Shown: positions 10,387 to 20,190, numbered from the stretch's first letter. The stretch: DNA of 64,000 bases from Lachnospiraceae bacterium (GCA_902363675.1 CABJAV010000012.1:27211-91210); one strand, 5' to 3'. The notes: a model not told the origin generated them from the letters alone. Numbers and translations: made by a program.

Positions 10387-11006
10387 TATGCATACACCTC
10401 CTCGATTGTTGCAACAGCAGCCTTTGTAACTACTACTGTATCATACTTTAATGCATCAAATACATTTAACTCGTTTGTCTGAGCAGTCTTAACTGTTGGA
10501 AGGTTAGCTGCAGATGCGATTACGTTTGTATCCATATCATTTAATACAACTAAAGCTTTCTCAACTTTAAGGTTATTCAGAACCTCAACGAATTTCTTTG
10601 TCTTGATCTCGTCTAATTTAAGATCATCAACAACTACGAACTTTCCATCAGCTACTTTAGAAGTAAGTACAGACTTTAATGCTGCTCTCTTTTCCTTCTT
10701 GTTAAGCTTGAAAGAGTAATCTCTTGGTACTGGAGCGAATACAACTCCGCCGCCTGTCCACTGTGGAGCTCTTGTAGATCCCTGTCTTGCATGACCGGTT
10801 CCCTTCTGTCTCCATGGTTTTCTTCCGCCACCGCGAACTTCAGAACGTGTCTTAGCTTTCTGTGTTCCCTGGCGATTATTTGCAAGCTGCTGAAGTACAG
10901 CCATATGAACTAAATGCTCATTAATTTCTACGCCGAAAATGGAATCGTTTAATTCGATTGAATCAACCTCTTTACCTTCCATATTATAAACAGCTACTTT
11001 AGCCAT
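10386..11006 (-). CDS. rplD: 50S ribosomal protein L4
   Basis: Large-subunit protein whose extended loop reaches the exit tunnel; in many bacteria it also represses its own S10 operon through the leader RNA. The 206 aa protein contains the tunnel loop [40 protein letters not shown], and the C-terminal globular domain. It lies between rplC and rplW. The long leader in front of rpsJ would be the natural target if L4 regulation is used here. Confidence 0.97.
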   Translation of the reverse strand: MAKVAVYNMEGKEVDSIELNDSIFGVEINEHLVHMAVLQQLANNRQGTQKAKTRSEVRGGGRKPWRQKGTGHARQGSTRAPQWTGGGVVFAPVPRDYSFKLNKKEKRAALKSVLTSKVADGKFVVVDDLKLDEIKTKKFVEVLNNLKVEKALVVLNDMDTNVIASAANLPTVKTAQTNELNVFDALKYDTVVVTKAAVATIEEVYA

Positions 11007-11034
11007 CGTAAAGTTCCTCCTTTCTTACTATGCA

Positions 11035-11718
11035 CTATTTACCAGACTTTGTGGTCTCTTTTACTGTGATGAGGGCTTTCTTAGCTCCTGGAACTGCACC
11101 CTTGATTAACAGTAAGTTGTTCTCTGCGTCAACTCTTACAACTTCAAGATTCTGAGTTGTAACCTTTACGCTACCCATGTGTCCAGGCATTCCTTTTCCC
11201 TTGAATACACGGCTTGGAGAAGAACATGCACCGTTAGAACCCTGATGACGATGGAATTTAGAACCATGAGCCATAGGTCCTCTGTGCTGACCTAATCTCT
11301 TAATAGCACCCTGGAAACCTTTACCTTTTGAAATAGCAGTTACATCAACCTTATCTCCTTCAGCGAAGATGTCAGCTTTGATTTCATCTGCTAAATTGTA
11401 ATCTGCTGCGTTCTCAAACTTGAACTCACGAACAAATCTCTTGCCAGATACACCAGCTTTAGCGAAGTGTCCCATCTGAGCCTTGTTAACGCCATGTCTG
11501 TTACGAATTTCTTTCTTTCCGTTAGCATCTTTGTTAACAACTTTTTCTTTCTTGTCAACAAAACCAACCTGAACTGCGCTGTATCCGTCGTTCTCAACTG
11601 TCTTCACCTGAGTAACAACACATGGACCAGCCTGTAATACAGTAACCGGCACCAATACGCCGTCTGCATTGAAGATCTGAGTCATTCCGACTTTTGTTGC
11701 TAAAATTGCTTTCTTCAT
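11035..11718 (-). CDS. rplC: 50S ribosomal protein L3
   Basis: Early assembly protein close to the peptidyl transferase centre. It starts [20 protein letters not shown] and contains the signature [23 protein letters not shown] near residues 170-195. At 227 aa it is somewhat longer than the roughly 210 aa norm. The extra residues appear to be in the charged stretch around residues 60-80 ([20 protein letters not shown]). Confidence 0.96.
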   Translation of the reverse strand: MKKAILATKVGMTQIFNADGVLVPVTVLQAGPCVVTQVKTVENDGYSAVQVGFVDKKEKVVNKDANGKKEIRNRHGVNKAQMGHFAKAGVSGKRFVREFKFENAADYNLADEIKADIFAEGDKVDVTAISKGKGFQGAIKRLGQHRGPMAHGSKFHRHQGSNGACSSPSRVFKGKGMPGHMGSVKVTTQNLEVVRVDAENNLLLIKGAVPGAKKALITVKETTKSGK

Positions 11719-11881
11719 TTTTTACCTCCTGTTTTCTACAGCGGAACGCTTCTTGCCCACTTTTACCGACCCGCGAAGATAATCGATTGTGGAGTAGCGG
11801 AACCGTTCATCCTAGAGCAGCCATATCTATATGAAATAACTAATCAGGACTTACATAATTAAATAATTGTCGAAACAGTTA

Positions 11882-12199
11882 TTATTTCTGTTTCATTTTG
11901 ATGTCGATATAAACACCAGCCGGCATCTCTAAACGAGATAATGCATCAACAGTCTTCTGTGTTGGTGTCACAATATCGATAAGTCTCTTATGAGTTCTCT
12001 GCTCGAACTGTTCACGGGAATCTTTGTACTTGTGAGTAGCTCTAAGAATTGTAACTACTTCCTTCTTTGTAGGAAGAGGTACCGGTCCGCTCACCTGTGA
12101 TCCGTTCTTCTTTACAGTCTCGATGATTTTCTTTGCTGATGAATCAACTAATTCGTGATCATAAGCTTTGAGAGTAATTCTCATTACTTGACTTGCCAT
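11882..12199 (-). CDS. rpsJ: 30S ribosomal protein S10
   Basis: First gene of the S10 operon, a 30S head protein also used as NusE in antitermination. The 105 aa protein has [23 protein letters not shown] and [29 protein letters not shown], both diagnostic. A strong GGAGGCGAC-type site is just upstream. The 162-nt gap to rplC contains no ORF that I can support. Confidence 0.97.
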   Translation of the reverse strand: MASQVMRITLKAYDHELVDSSAKKIIETVKKNGSQVSGPVPLPTKKEVVTILRATHKYKDSREQFEQRTHKRLIDIVTPTQKTVDALSRLEMPAGVYIDIKMKQK

Positions 12200-12551
12200 A
12201 AAAAAAGTCGCCTCCTTTTCGCACTTTTAAATAGTACGACAAGCGGTGACTGTACACATACCCGTGTGTTTCCTGTCATAAGGGCGGTTGTCCGCGGCGG
12301 ATTCCATATAACCGATTTCCGTCATCCTTCCAAAGGATTGTCGCTTACAGCTAATCTCTTCGCAACCTTACAGTCGTTTATCTGTCATGCTCCATCCCTT
12401 AAGCATTCTTCACACATCATTCTACTTTACTGTAGACCATATTGTTTGTACAGTGACTTGTCGTCAGTTTCCTAACTTGACATTCGCTCCACGGAAAACC
12501 TGCTAATTTGTAAGCAGCAACCTCACGCTTCACAGCTATCAATGCCACAGC
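12200..12551 (-). promoter_or_regulatory. Long 5' leader of the S10 operon
   Basis: About 350 nt separates the predicted start site near 12552 from rpsJ, with no supportable ORF on the sense strand. The leader RNA is rich in short complementary segments, for example CAATCC/GGAAGGATGACGG-type arms and a GC-rich block near 12280-12300. L4-responsive leaders are known upstream of rpsJ in several bacteria, including Firmicutes. Whether this is one is inference, as I could not fold or align it. Confidence 0.55.
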
Positions 12552-12558
12552 ACTTGCT

Positions 12559-12587
12559 ATTATATATGGTATTTTCAAAAAATGCAA
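12559..12587 (-). promoter_or_regulatory. Sigma-A promoter of the S10-spc operon
   Basis: On the minus strand: -35 TTGCAT (12582-12587), 17-nt spacer, -10 TATAAT (12559-12564), followed by the long leader. This is a strong promoter upstream of rpsJ, as expected for a ribosomal protein operon cut off from the usual tuf read-through. Confidence 0.8.
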
Positions 12588-12609
12588 GTATTTTTTTAAT
12601 ATTTTTTAT

Positions 12610-12642
12610 TTGCTTGCAGCCCTTCCATTTCTATTATATGAT
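12610..12642 (+). promoter_or_regulatory. Promoter of the methyltransferase gene
   Basis: Two overlapping plus-strand options exist: TTGCAG (12614-12619) N17 TATGAT (12637-12642), or TTGCTT (12610-12615) N16 TATTAT (12632-12637). It is divergent from the S10 promoter, with the -35 boxes only about 25 bp apart. Confidence 0.55.
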
Positions 12643-12703
12643 TAAAGGGTCAAAAGACCTTTTGGCCATCACATCATTATATATAGAAGAAAGAGGAAAT
12701 CAT

Positions 12704-13588
12704 ATGTGGTTAGCAGATAAATGGAAAGATTATGAAGTCATTGATTGTTCACAGGGTGAAAAGCTCGAGCGTTGGGGCAAATACACGCTGGTACGCCCAG
12801 ACCCACAGGTCATCTGGGATACCCCAAAGAAAGAAAAAGGCTGGAAACACATGAACGGACATTACCATAGAAGTTCCAAAGGTGGCGGTGAATGGGAATT
12901 CTTCAATTTGCCAGAAGAGTGGACCATACACTATTCTCTTCCTATTAATAAGGAGCTTACCTTTCACCTGAAGCCATTCAGTTTTAAACATACCGGTCTT
13001 TTCCCGGAACAGGCAACAAACTGGAACTGGTTCTCACAGCTCATTCATGCCGAGGTAAAGAAAGGACGTCCTGTTAAGGTATTAAACCTCTTTGCCTATA
13101 CAGGTGGTGCCACACTGGCTGCCGCTGCTTCCGGAGCAAGCGTAACGCACGTGGATGCTTCCAAAGGAATGGTTACCTGGGCAAAAGAAAACGCAGTATC
13201 TTCCGGATTAGGTGATGCACCAATTCGCTGGCTGGTGGATGATTGTGTCAAATTCGTAGAACGTGAAATCCGTCGCGGCAATCATTACGATGCGATTATC
13301 ATGGATCCACCATCTTACGGTCGTGGACCAAAGGGTGAAATCTGGAAAATCGAAGAAAGCATTTATCCACTGGTTCAGTTATGCAGCCAGATTCTGACGG
13401 ACGATCCGCTTTTCTTCCTTATTAATTCCTATACGACAGGTCTGCAGCCTGCCGTTCTGTCTTACATGATTCATACCGTTCTCGGAAAATATAATGGCAC
13501 CATTACAGCAGAAGAAATCGGGCTTCCTGTCTCTTCCAACGGGCTGGTTCTTCCATGCGGTGCCAGCGGACGTTTTCAACGTAAATAA
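12704..13588 (+). CDS. Class I SAM-dependent RNA methyltransferase, RlmI/RlmK-like
   Basis: Probable rRNA methyltransferase of the YccW/RlmI-type superfamily acting in the cytosol. The SAM-binding motif NLFAYTGGATLAAAASGA is followed by THVDASKGMVTWAKENA, the acidic DDCVKFVERE and the catalytic motif DPPSYGRGPKG. The N-terminal PUA domain of typical RlmI is absent or very short. A longer reading frame starts at 12542, but the ATG at 12704 has an AGAGGAAAT site and begins a conserved-looking MWLADKWKDYEVIDC, so I use it (294 aa). It is divergent from the S10 operon. The substrate nucleotide cannot be told from sequence. Confidence 0.85.
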   Translation: MWLADKWKDYEVIDCSQGEKLERWGKYTLVRPDPQVIWDTPKKEKGWKHMNGHYHRSSKGGGEWEFFNLPEEWTIHYSLPINKELTFHLKPFSFKHTGLFPEQATNWNWFSQLIHAEVKKGRPVKVLNLFAYTGGATLAAAASGASVTHVDASKGMVTWAKENAVSSGLGDAPIRWLVDDCVKFVEREIRRGNHYDAIIMDPPSYGRGPKGEIWKIEESIYPLVQLCSQILTDDPLFFLINSYTTGLQPAVLSYMIHTVLGKYNGTITAEEIGLPVSSNGLVLPCGASGRFQRK

Positions 13589-13600
13589 ATAATAACGATT

Positions 13601-13638
13601 AAAGTCAGTCCTGTATCTGTATACAACGGACTGACTTT
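13601..13638. terminator. Bidirectional intrinsic terminator
   Basis: Perfect 11-bp stem AAAGTCAGTCC/GGACTGACTTT with A-rich and T-rich flanks, between the convergent methyltransferase and AGCS symporter genes. It can terminate both. Confidence 0.85.
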
Positions 13639-13642
13639 TCAT

Positions 13643-15322
13643 TTACTTTCTCTCTTCCTTCTGAATCACTTTCTGATAACGGTTCACCTCTTCTACAATC
13701 ACACCGCTCATCGCCAACATACAGATCAGATTTGGAATCGCCATCAATGCATTGGCTATATCTGAGAAATTCCATGCAATCTTCAATGTCGTGGTTGCTC
13801 CCACAAACACCATGAGTGAAAAAACAATACGATAGATCAGATTAAACCGATGGGTACCAAATAAATACTCAAATGCCTTTTCTCCGTGATACTCCCATCC
13901 AAGAATTGTCGAGAATGCAAACAGTGCAATCGCAATACATACCAGCCAGCCTCCCGGTTCTCCAAGTATCGTTTCAAATGCTGAAATTGTAAGCGCAGAT
14001 CCAACAACAAGTTCGCGATATTCCAGCTTTCCATCATCTTCAAATACATATTCATTCGCTGAGTCATCTTCCCATGTTCCTGTCAGATTTTTGTTTTCTG
14101 TATCTCCCAGAGGCGATGCATTTCCTCCCAACGTGAGTGTCAAAGTGTCTGATCCGTCTGCAAGAACCATCTGCGTTTTGTCTTCCGTTGTCTGATAATC
14201 CGAGATTGTATATCTCGTGGTAGATGTTTTGCCGTCATTTCCTTCCAGCGAAAATGTCAACGCTTCATCTGCCGCTTCATAATAATACGTTCCCGTTGCA
14301 GAAGTATCTGTGCTTCCCAACACACCGGAACTTGCGATGCAAAGACCTGTGATCGTACATACAACAATCGTATCCCAGAATGTACCTGTCATGTTGATGT
14401 ATCCCTGACGCACCGGATCATTGGTGCTTGCTGCAGCTGCCGTAATCGCCGCAGATCCCATGCCCGCTTCATTGGAAAATACACCACGGGCTACGCCAAA
14501 ACGTATTGCCTGCATCATCGATGCGACAATGCTTCCGCAAAGTCCGCCGCCGACCGCTTTTACGGAAAATGCCATCTTAAATATCATCACAACACCGGCC
14601 GGTACATTCCGTATATTTCCGATGATAATGATCAATCCTGCCACAACATAAAACACTGCCATAAGCGGCACAACCACCTGTGACACTTTTGAGATTGATT
14701 TGATTCCACCGAGAATAATTGCAAGCGCAAGCACGGTAATGACAATTCCGGTCACCCAGACAGGGACACCAAATGTCGTGTCCAATGCAGAAGAAATAGA
14801 ATTGCCCTGTGTCATGTTTCCAATTCCGAATGATGCAATTACTGCAAACAATGCAAACAGCCAGCCAAGCACCGCTCCGAACTTCTTATTCTTGAATCCT
14901 TTTTTCATGGTATACATCGGGCCGCCAGACATTTCGCCTTTTTCGTTTACTTCCCGATATTTGATTGCAAGCATACACTCACTGAACTTTGATGTCAGGC
15001 CAAATGCTGCAGAAATCCACATCCAGACAAGTGCGCCGGGGCCACCCGATACCATGGCAGTAGCCACTCCAACGATATTTCCTGTTCCAATGGTTGCTGC
15101 AAGCGCCGTCGTCAATGCCGAAAACGGTGACACATCGCCTTCGCCCTTTTTCTGTCTTGCCTCCTTACTGAGCACACTTCGCAATGCATAGGGAAGATTT
15201 CTCCAGCAAAGCGCTTTGGTCCGAATCGTAAGAAACACGCCGGTGCCGACCAGAAGAATCAGCATCACCGGTCCCCACACAAAATCATCGATTTTTACCA
15301 GTACATCCGATAACATTTTCAT
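13643..15322 (-). CDS. AGCS family sodium:alanine/glycine symporter with an inserted loop domain
   Basis: Sodium-coupled uptake of alanine or glycine across the cytoplasmic membrane. The family signature is plain: ALAATIGTGNIVGVATA (residues 73-89), the GGPGALVWMW block and GVARGVFSNEAGMGSAAI. The 559 aa length is about 100 more than usual. The excess is a hydrophilic block at residues ~335-440 between two membrane segments, containing TGTYYYEAADEALTF and LTGTWEDDSANEYVFEDDGKLEY. These resemble the Gly-Thr-Trp beta-strand pattern of small lipocalin-like extracytoplasmic domains. The start has an AGGAG site. It is preceded by the corA terminator and a palindromic promoter element. Confidence 0.9.
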   Translation of the reverse strand: MKMLSDVLVKIDDFVWGPVMLILLVGTGVFLTIRTKALCWRNLPYALRSVLSKEARQKKGEGDVSPFSALTTALAATIGTGNIVGVATAMVSGGPGALVWMWISAAFGLTSKFSECMLAIKYREVNEKGEMSGGPMYTMKKGFKNKKFGAVLGWLFALFAVIASFGIGNMTQGNSISSALDTTFGVPVWVTGIVITVLALAIILGGIKSISKVSQVVVPLMAVFYVVAGLIIIIGNIRNVPAGVVMIFKMAFSVKAVGGGLCGSIVASMMQAIRFGVARGVFSNEAGMGSAAITAAAASTNDPVRQGYINMTGTFWDTIVVCTITGLCIASSGVLGSTDTSATGTYYYEAADEALTFSLEGNDGKTSTTRYTISDYQTTEDKTQMVLADGSDTLTLTLGGNASPLGDTENKNLTGTWEDDSANEYVFEDDGKLEYRELVVGSALTISAFETILGEPGGWLVCIAIALFAFSTILGWEYHGEKAFEYLFGTHRFNLIYRIVFSLMVFVGATTTLKIAWNFSDIANALMAIPNLICMLAMSGVIVEEVNRYQKVIQKEERK

Positions 15323-15358
15323 AATCCTCTACTCCTTTCAGGTTATTCAAAAATAAGA

Positions 15359-15403
15359 AAAAGCCAAAATTCAGTCCCTCTTCGGACATAAATCTTGGCT
15401 TTT
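15359..15403 (-). terminator. Intrinsic terminator after corA, also in the symporter leader
   Basis: Stem AAAAGCCAA/TTGGCTTTT with a smaller GTCC/GGAC hairpin inside, followed on the minus strand by TTTTTCTTATTTTT. It ends the O-acetylation/corA transcript. It also lies only 36 nt before the symporter ATG, so it could act as an attenuator if the element at 15424-15440 is a promoter. Confidence 0.75.
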
Positions 15404-15423
15404 GCACTTCTTATTCTGTTGTA

Positions 15424-15440
15424 TGTGATATTATATCACA
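15424..15440 (-). promoter_or_regulatory. Palindromic operator overlapping a TATAAT box
   Basis: Perfect inverted repeat TGTGATA-TTA-TATCACA overlapping the corA stop codon. Read on the minus strand it contains TATAAT, a possible -10 for the symporter. The half-sites TGTGA/TCACA resemble CRP/FNR-superfamily operators, but with a 7-bp rather than a 6-bp centre. No good -35 was found. Confidence 0.45.
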
Positions 15441-16377
15441 AAATTCTCTTTTTTCGAAGTAAAAGAAAAATTAACACACAAATAATTACGATAATTCCGC
15501 ATATAATGCTGAATCCGTATGCAGTATTTGCAAATGGTACCCATTTTGCATTGACATTCATTCCATAGATTCCGGAGATTACTGTCGGAATAGCCATAAT
15601 CAGCGTGATGACCGTCAGGGATTTCATGATACTGTTCATCCGGTTATCAATGACAGAAGAAAGCAACTCTCTGGTACCATTGATGATGTCTCGATAAATA
15701 CCTGTCATCTCAATGGCCTGCTTATTCTCCACAATAACATCTCCAAGTAATTCCTTATCTTCCGGATACTGTTCGAGACGTTTGTAACGTGTCAAACGGT
15801 CAAGCACAACGCCATTGGCACGCAGGGATGTCGCAAAATATACCAGCGTCGACTCCAGTTCATGTAACGCAATCAGATCGACTTCCTCAGTATCATCTCC
15901 TACTCTTTCCTCGATCTCAGTTCGCATCTTATCAATAATACGAAGATCACTCTGATAAAGTACTGCGATACGATATAGAATCTGATATACAAAGCGAAGC
16001 TTTTTCTTTGTACTGAATTCCTTCACACGATTATTCAAAAATGCCTGGAGCACCGGCGTATCCTCTGTACAGACAGTTACAATCTCATCTGCGGTAATGA
16101 TAATGCCAAGAGGAATGGTCGTATAGGATTCCTTCTCGTGTCGAATTTCAATTGATGGAATATCGACCAGAATCAGTGTATATCCATCCTGTAATTCGAT
16201 ACGGGAACTTTCTTCTTCATCCAATGCAGCAAGGATATCTTCGATATCCACCCCAAGGACATCCGCGACCATCTGGCCTTCCGCTACACTCGGGTTTACC
16301 ATCTGCACCCACACACCGGTCTGGATGGCATGTTCTTCATGAATCTTCCGATCATCCGTCTTGTAATATTTAACCAC
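15436..16377 (-). CDS. CorA family divalent metal (magnesium) transporter
   Basis: Pentameric Mg2+/Co2+ channel. The 313 aa protein has a large cytosolic N-terminal alpha/beta domain (residues ~1-240) and two C-terminal membrane helices. The hallmark pore motif is YGMN (GIYGMNVN), followed by a basic C-terminus LLLRKKRIL. A GAGG-type site precedes the ATG, 20 nt after the stop of the DHHW lipoprotein gene. It is therefore probably co-transcribed with the O-acetylation genes. Confidence 0.92.
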   Translation of the reverse strand: MVKYYKTDDRKIHEEHAIQTGVWVQMVNPSVAEGQMVADVLGVDIEDILAALDEEESSRIELQDGYTLILVDIPSIEIRHEKESYTTIPLGIIITADEIVTVCTEDTPVLQAFLNNRVKEFSTKKKLRFVYQILYRIAVLYQSDLRIIDKMRTEIEERVGDDTEEVDLIALHELESTLVYFATSLRANGVVLDRLTRYKRLEQYPEDKELLGDVIVENKQAIEMTGIYRDIINGTRELLSSVIDNRMNSIMKSLTVITLIMAIPTVISGIYGMNVNAKWVPFANTAYGFSIICGIIVIICVLIFLLLRKKRIL

Positions 16378-16397
16378 AGGATTGGCCTCCTTTTTCT

Positions 16398-17495
16398 CTA
16401 TAGAACTCTATGCAATTTACCAACCAGGCTCTTGTTACGAATCATGGAGAGATTATTAAGAAAGAGCACATCCTGCACTTTGTTTTCCTGCGCGAACTTG
16501 CTGATGCTTCCGGTCCAATACCGATAATCAATTACATATATTTTCTGATAATGATCGACTAAAAACGGTACAAACGCATTACCAAAAGATTCCTTCACAA
16601 CAATACACGAACTTCCATCGTTCAAATCCTTGTTCTCGATTACCGTATAAGGATTATCACTTGCAATAAAAGCACTGTATTTCAAAGCTGCTCCATAATT
16701 TGTGACATCATAAATCACTGGCCAGTCATATTTCTGTCCGTCCGACGCAGTCACATGCATCACACTGTCATTGTGTGGATAATACGCTGTAACCACATCC
16801 GGATTTTTCTTTAACTTTGCGTCACTAGTATCATTATAAAAAGAACCGAGGAATCCGTCAAACTCTTTTGTATCATATGAATCAAGTTCTTCCGGTTCGA
16901 TACCTTTTGCCTTGCAAAAATCGGTGTATGCATAGTATGCACCAAGTGTTGTCCAGTGATGATCGGTGCGGTAATATTCGTATTCATCGCGATGTTTCAT
17001 CAGCGTATCATAGACATCTACACTTTTTACTTTATCGCTCATCTTATCCTGAATTTTTGTCATCGCCTCACGCTGATCGGATGATTTAATCTCATCCCGC
17101 AAATTGTCTGGAAAAGTTATTCCCGAGCTGAGAGGAATAACCAGATCATAGACATCCGCCTTGCCATCCAGATTCTTTGCCACCTGGTTGATACTTTTCG
17201 CATAGTTGTCTGCCACATCATCCAGATATGTGTACAGTTCATAAGCGGCATCGTCCACTACGACCACACTGCTGTAATCCTTCACATTTCCATCCGATGT
17301 AATCTCCGGATAATTTGCCATGCTACTTTCTTCCTGTGTCTGTGTAGCTTCTTCCGTGGTCACTTCTGTCTGTACATTTTCCGTTGCAGATGCATTATTA
17401 TTGTCCTGTTTATCTTTCTGGCTTCCGCATCCTGTCAGCATAGATACGGTAAGTGCCGCCATCAGAATTGCCGCATTTATTTTTTTGCGAACCAT
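16398..17495 (-). CDS. DHHW-family lipoprotein, surface-polymer O-acetylation partner
   Basis: Extracytoplasmic SGNH/AlgX-like protein that probably takes acetyl groups from the membrane MBOAT enzyme and transfers them to a cell-surface polymer. MVRKKINAAILMAALTVSMLTGCGS is a lipoprotein signal with the lipobox LTGC. After a Ser/Thr/Glu-rich linker comes the diagnostic TDHHWTTLGAYYAY, and later KESFGNAFVPFLVDHY and VIDYRYW. It is 365 aa and the second of two adjacent DHHW genes. The division of labour between them is not known. Confidence 0.85.
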   Translation of the reverse strand: MVRKKINAAILMAALTVSMLTGCGSQKDKQDNNNASATENVQTEVTTEEATQTQEESSMANYPEITSDGNVKDYSSVVVVDDAAYELYTYLDDVADNYAKSINQVAKNLDGKADVYDLVIPLSSGITFPDNLRDEIKSSDQREAMTKIQDKMSDKVKSVDVYDTLMKHRDEYEYYRTDHHWTTLGAYYAYTDFCKAKGIEPEELDSYDTKEFDGFLGSFYNDTSDAKLKKNPDVVTAYYPHNDSVMHVTASDGQKYDWPVIYDVTNYGAALKYSAFIASDNPYTVIENKDLNDGSSCIVVKESFGNAFVPFLVDHYQKIYVIDYRYWTGSISKFAQENKVQDVLFLNNLSMIRNKSLVGKLHRVL

Positions 17496-17538
17496 TTATA
17501 TAACCTCTTTTCTTTCTGTCATCCATTGTTGTATTGAT

Positions 17539-18711
17539 TTAAATTCCGCCCGTCAGCTTATGAAGATTTCGATCGGAAATAAAATTTGAAATATTATAAA
17601 GCACTAATACATCGGTAATATTATGTTCCTGTAAATAAGACTTCATATCTCCATTGTAATACCGGAGGTCAACCATATATATATTCTCATAATCCTGCGT
17701 TACAAAAGGCACAAAGCTGTTCGCAAAAGAATCTTTTATAATAAGAATATTCTTTCCTTTTGCCTTTGATGCAGCTTTCTGATTCTGTATATGAACCTGA
17801 CCATAATTACCACTAAGGAAATATGCATATTTGTCTTTTTTCTGTAGCATTTCATCATCATAGATGCTGTCGAGCTGCTGCTTTTCATCAATCGTCACGG
17901 TACAGTCTTTGCTGCCAAAAGCATCATCTTTCTGTAATCCATATGTCCAGATTTCATCATAGGCAGAATCGGCATCCAGAATTTTTGAATACAGGCTTCC
18001 GCGGAATTTATCACTCACCACATTTTTTACAAGTCCATCTTCCGTCTCAGCTTCTCCACCTGTGCGTTCACTCCACACATCATATGCCAGACAGGCCCCT
18101 GCCGATGTCCAATGATGATCTGTCTTATAATAAATATATTCATCATTGTGATCCATAAGCGTATCCCGCACATCCACGAAATTGTAATCTTTCATCGCCT
18201 TTTGAACCTGATCAATGTATTTTGCCTGATCAAAAAGCCGCGCATTCTTCGGAAGTTTCTCCTGCATTACAAATCCAGAAGTCGGTACGAGTAAAAAAGA
18301 TAATTTCTGTTTGTCAATTGTCTCGGATGCCATCATAAAATAGTCTTCAACTGCTTTGATATTCCGGTCAACCTGCTTTTCATCCACATCCTCCGGCGTG
18401 ATCTTCTCAAAGTCATAACCATCTTTTCCAACGTATGCACCACCGATATCGGTATCACCACAGGCTTTCTGAATTCCGGTCTTTACCGTGATCCATCCGT
18501 CACGAAAGCACACCTGATCGCGAAGATAATCCTCAAGCCCGTCCTGAAACTTTCCACTCAGGATATTGTCCCACGAAAGTTCCGGTGTCTCCGCCAGATA
18601 TCGGTTCTCATTCGGCGAAAATTCACGATCTTTGATTATCAGACTTGCCCCTGATATCAATACAAAAAAACCGATAAATACAATTATAATTATTATTCTA
18701 ACTTTCTTCAT
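17539..18711 (-). CDS. DHHW-family membrane-anchored protein
   Basis: Paralogue of the downstream lipoprotein (390 aa), with an uncleaved N-terminal membrane anchor (VRIIIIIVFIGFFVLISGASLII) instead of a lipobox. It carries TDHHWTSAGACLAYDVW, KDSFANSFVPFVTQDYENIYMVDLRYY and the final LYNISNF, which line up with the DHHW family. Located directly after the MBOAT gene, which is the usual arrangement for alginate-type acetylation modules. Polymer target unknown. Confidence 0.85.
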   Translation of the reverse strand: MKKVRIIIIIVFIGFFVLISGASLIIKDREFSPNENRYLAETPELSWDNILSGKFQDGLEDYLRDQVCFRDGWITVKTGIQKACGDTDIGGAYVGKDGYDFEKITPEDVDEKQVDRNIKAVEDYFMMASETIDKQKLSFLLVPTSGFVMQEKLPKNARLFDQAKYIDQVQKAMKDYNFVDVRDTLMDHNDEYIYYKTDHHWTSAGACLAYDVWSERTGGEAETEDGLVKNVVSDKFRGSLYSKILDADSAYDEIWTYGLQKDDAFGSKDCTVTIDEKQQLDSIYDDEMLQKKDKYAYFLSGNYGQVHIQNQKAASKAKGKNILIIKDSFANSFVPFVTQDYENIYMVDLRYYNGDMKSYLQEHNITDVLVLYNISNFISDRNLHKLTGGI

Positions 18712-18734
18712 CTCTAACCTCTAGCAACTATCAT

Positions 18735-20189
18735 TTAAAAGCGGAAATACAAAAACGGATTGTAACTGTCTCCCACCAGAAAAGCGAACGATACCCCAAG
18801 CAACACGACCATAATAATCGGCTTTGCATAGGTCAGTCCACGCGACAGTTCGCACCATTGGTAAATATTATCGTCTTCTGTATTTTCAGAATCAACGGAT
18901 TTCTTACAAATCTTTCGCAACCAGAAACGATGATCGATGGAACATACCACCAGCAGAATTAATAACACAGCATTGGTTGACAGGAAATAGAAGAAATCTG
19001 CATCCGCTCCACCATGCGCACCAATTCCGAACATTGTTTTGAGATAGCGTCCTAACTGGCTCATATCCGTCTGTGCAAAAATGGTCCATCCGATTACCAC
19101 CAAAAACATGCTGTAAATATGTCCAATCCATGCAGGTGCTTTCTTCAGCCACTTCAATAAGAACAACTTTTCAATCATGAGCAATATACCATAATATATG
19201 CCCCAAAGGACAAAATTCCAATTTGCTCCATGCCACAATCCGGTCAGCATCCATACAACCATAATATTAAACAGCTGCCGTCCCATGCCCTTGCGATTTC
19301 CACCAAGTGGAATGTACACATATTCCCTGAACCATGAACTTAAGGATATATGCCAGCGTCTCCAGAACTCCGTAATGGTCTTTGACATATATGGAAAATT
19401 AAAATTTTCAAGGAAGTGGAACCCAAACATTTTTCCCAAACCGATTGCCATATCGGAATAGCCCGAGAAATCGAAATAAATCTGGAAACTGTATGCAATT
19501 GCCCCCAACCAAGCAGTCGCCGCAGACATCTGGTGTAACTGTGAAATTGTATCCCACAGACTTCCGATCTGGTTTGCCAGAAGCACTTTCTTTGCCAGAC
19601 CAATAGTAAATCGAAAGGCTCCTTCGGAGAAATCTGTCAGTGTCACCTTGCGGTCGCTCAATTCTGATGCAACAGTTTTGTACTGTACGATTGGTCCTGC
19701 GATCAACTGCGGGAACAGTGTGACATATGTTGCAAATGCAACAATGTTATGCTGCGCCGGCACAACTTTGCGATACACATCAATGGTATAAGACATCGTC
19801 TGGAAAGTGTAGAACGAAATACCGATCGGCAGCGCGATATGAAGCAACGTAAGTCCTGCCCCTGTAATGCTGTTGATATTTCCAATGACAAAATCCGCAT
19901 ACTTAAAAAAGCCGAGGATTCCAAGGTTGCCCACTAAATCAATCACCAAGACAACCTTTGCTTTCCCCGGACGGTTCTTGTTCTGAAAATATTCAATTAA
20001 GCGTCCGTTGGTATAATCAAATACAGTAGAAAAGAGCATGATCAGCACATATACCGGCTCTCCCCAGGCATAAAACAGAAGGCTGGCAATCAAAAGCACC
20101 AGATTTCTGACTTTGCCCGGGCATACATAATAAATCAATAATACCAACAGTAAAAATGCGAGTAAAAATACAAAACTACTGAATACCAT
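18735..20189 (-). CDS. MBOAT family O-acyltransferase (AlgI-like)
   Basis: Polytopic membrane enzyme that moves acetyl groups across the membrane for modification of an exopolysaccharide or wall polymer. The 484 aa sequence has about ten hydrophobic segments and the family motifs FSGYSDMAIGLGKMFGF, FWRRWHISLSSWFREYVYIPLGGNR and LTGLWHGANWNFVLWG. The last holds the conserved histidine. It starts one nt after the stop of the DUF4358 lipoprotein gene and precedes the two DHHW genes. DltB is the alternative, but no dltA or dltC is present. Confidence 0.92.
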   Translation of the reverse strand: MVFSSFVFLLAFLLLVLLIYYVCPGKVRNLVLLIASLLFYAWGEPVYVLIMLFSTVFDYTNGRLIEYFQNKNRPGKAKVVLVIDLVGNLGILGFFKYADFVIGNINSITGAGLTLLHIALPIGISFYTFQTMSYTIDVYRKVVPAQHNIVAFATYVTLFPQLIAGPIVQYKTVASELSDRKVTLTDFSEGAFRFTIGLAKKVLLANQIGSLWDTISQLHQMSAATAWLGAIAYSFQIYFDFSGYSDMAIGLGKMFGFHFLENFNFPYMSKTITEFWRRWHISLSSWFREYVYIPLGGNRKGMGRQLFNIMVVWMLTGLWHGANWNFVLWGIYYGILLMIEKLFLLKWLKKAPAWIGHIYSMFLVVIGWTIFAQTDMSQLGRYLKTMFGIGAHGGADADFFYFLSTNAVLLILLVVCSIDHRFWLRKICKKSVDSENTEDDNIYQWCELSRGLTYAKPIIMVVLLGVSFAFLVGDSYNPFLYFRF

Positions 20190-20190
20190 A

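Noticed and set aside
15323-15435. Glycine riboswitch before the AGCS symporter
   Set aside because: The interval is too short and lacks any glycine aptamer core. Only a terminator and a palindrome are present.
18735-20189. DltB (D-alanylation) identity for the MBOAT protein
   Set aside because: No dltA, dltC or dltD neighbours, and two DHHW genes point to AlgI-type acetylation.
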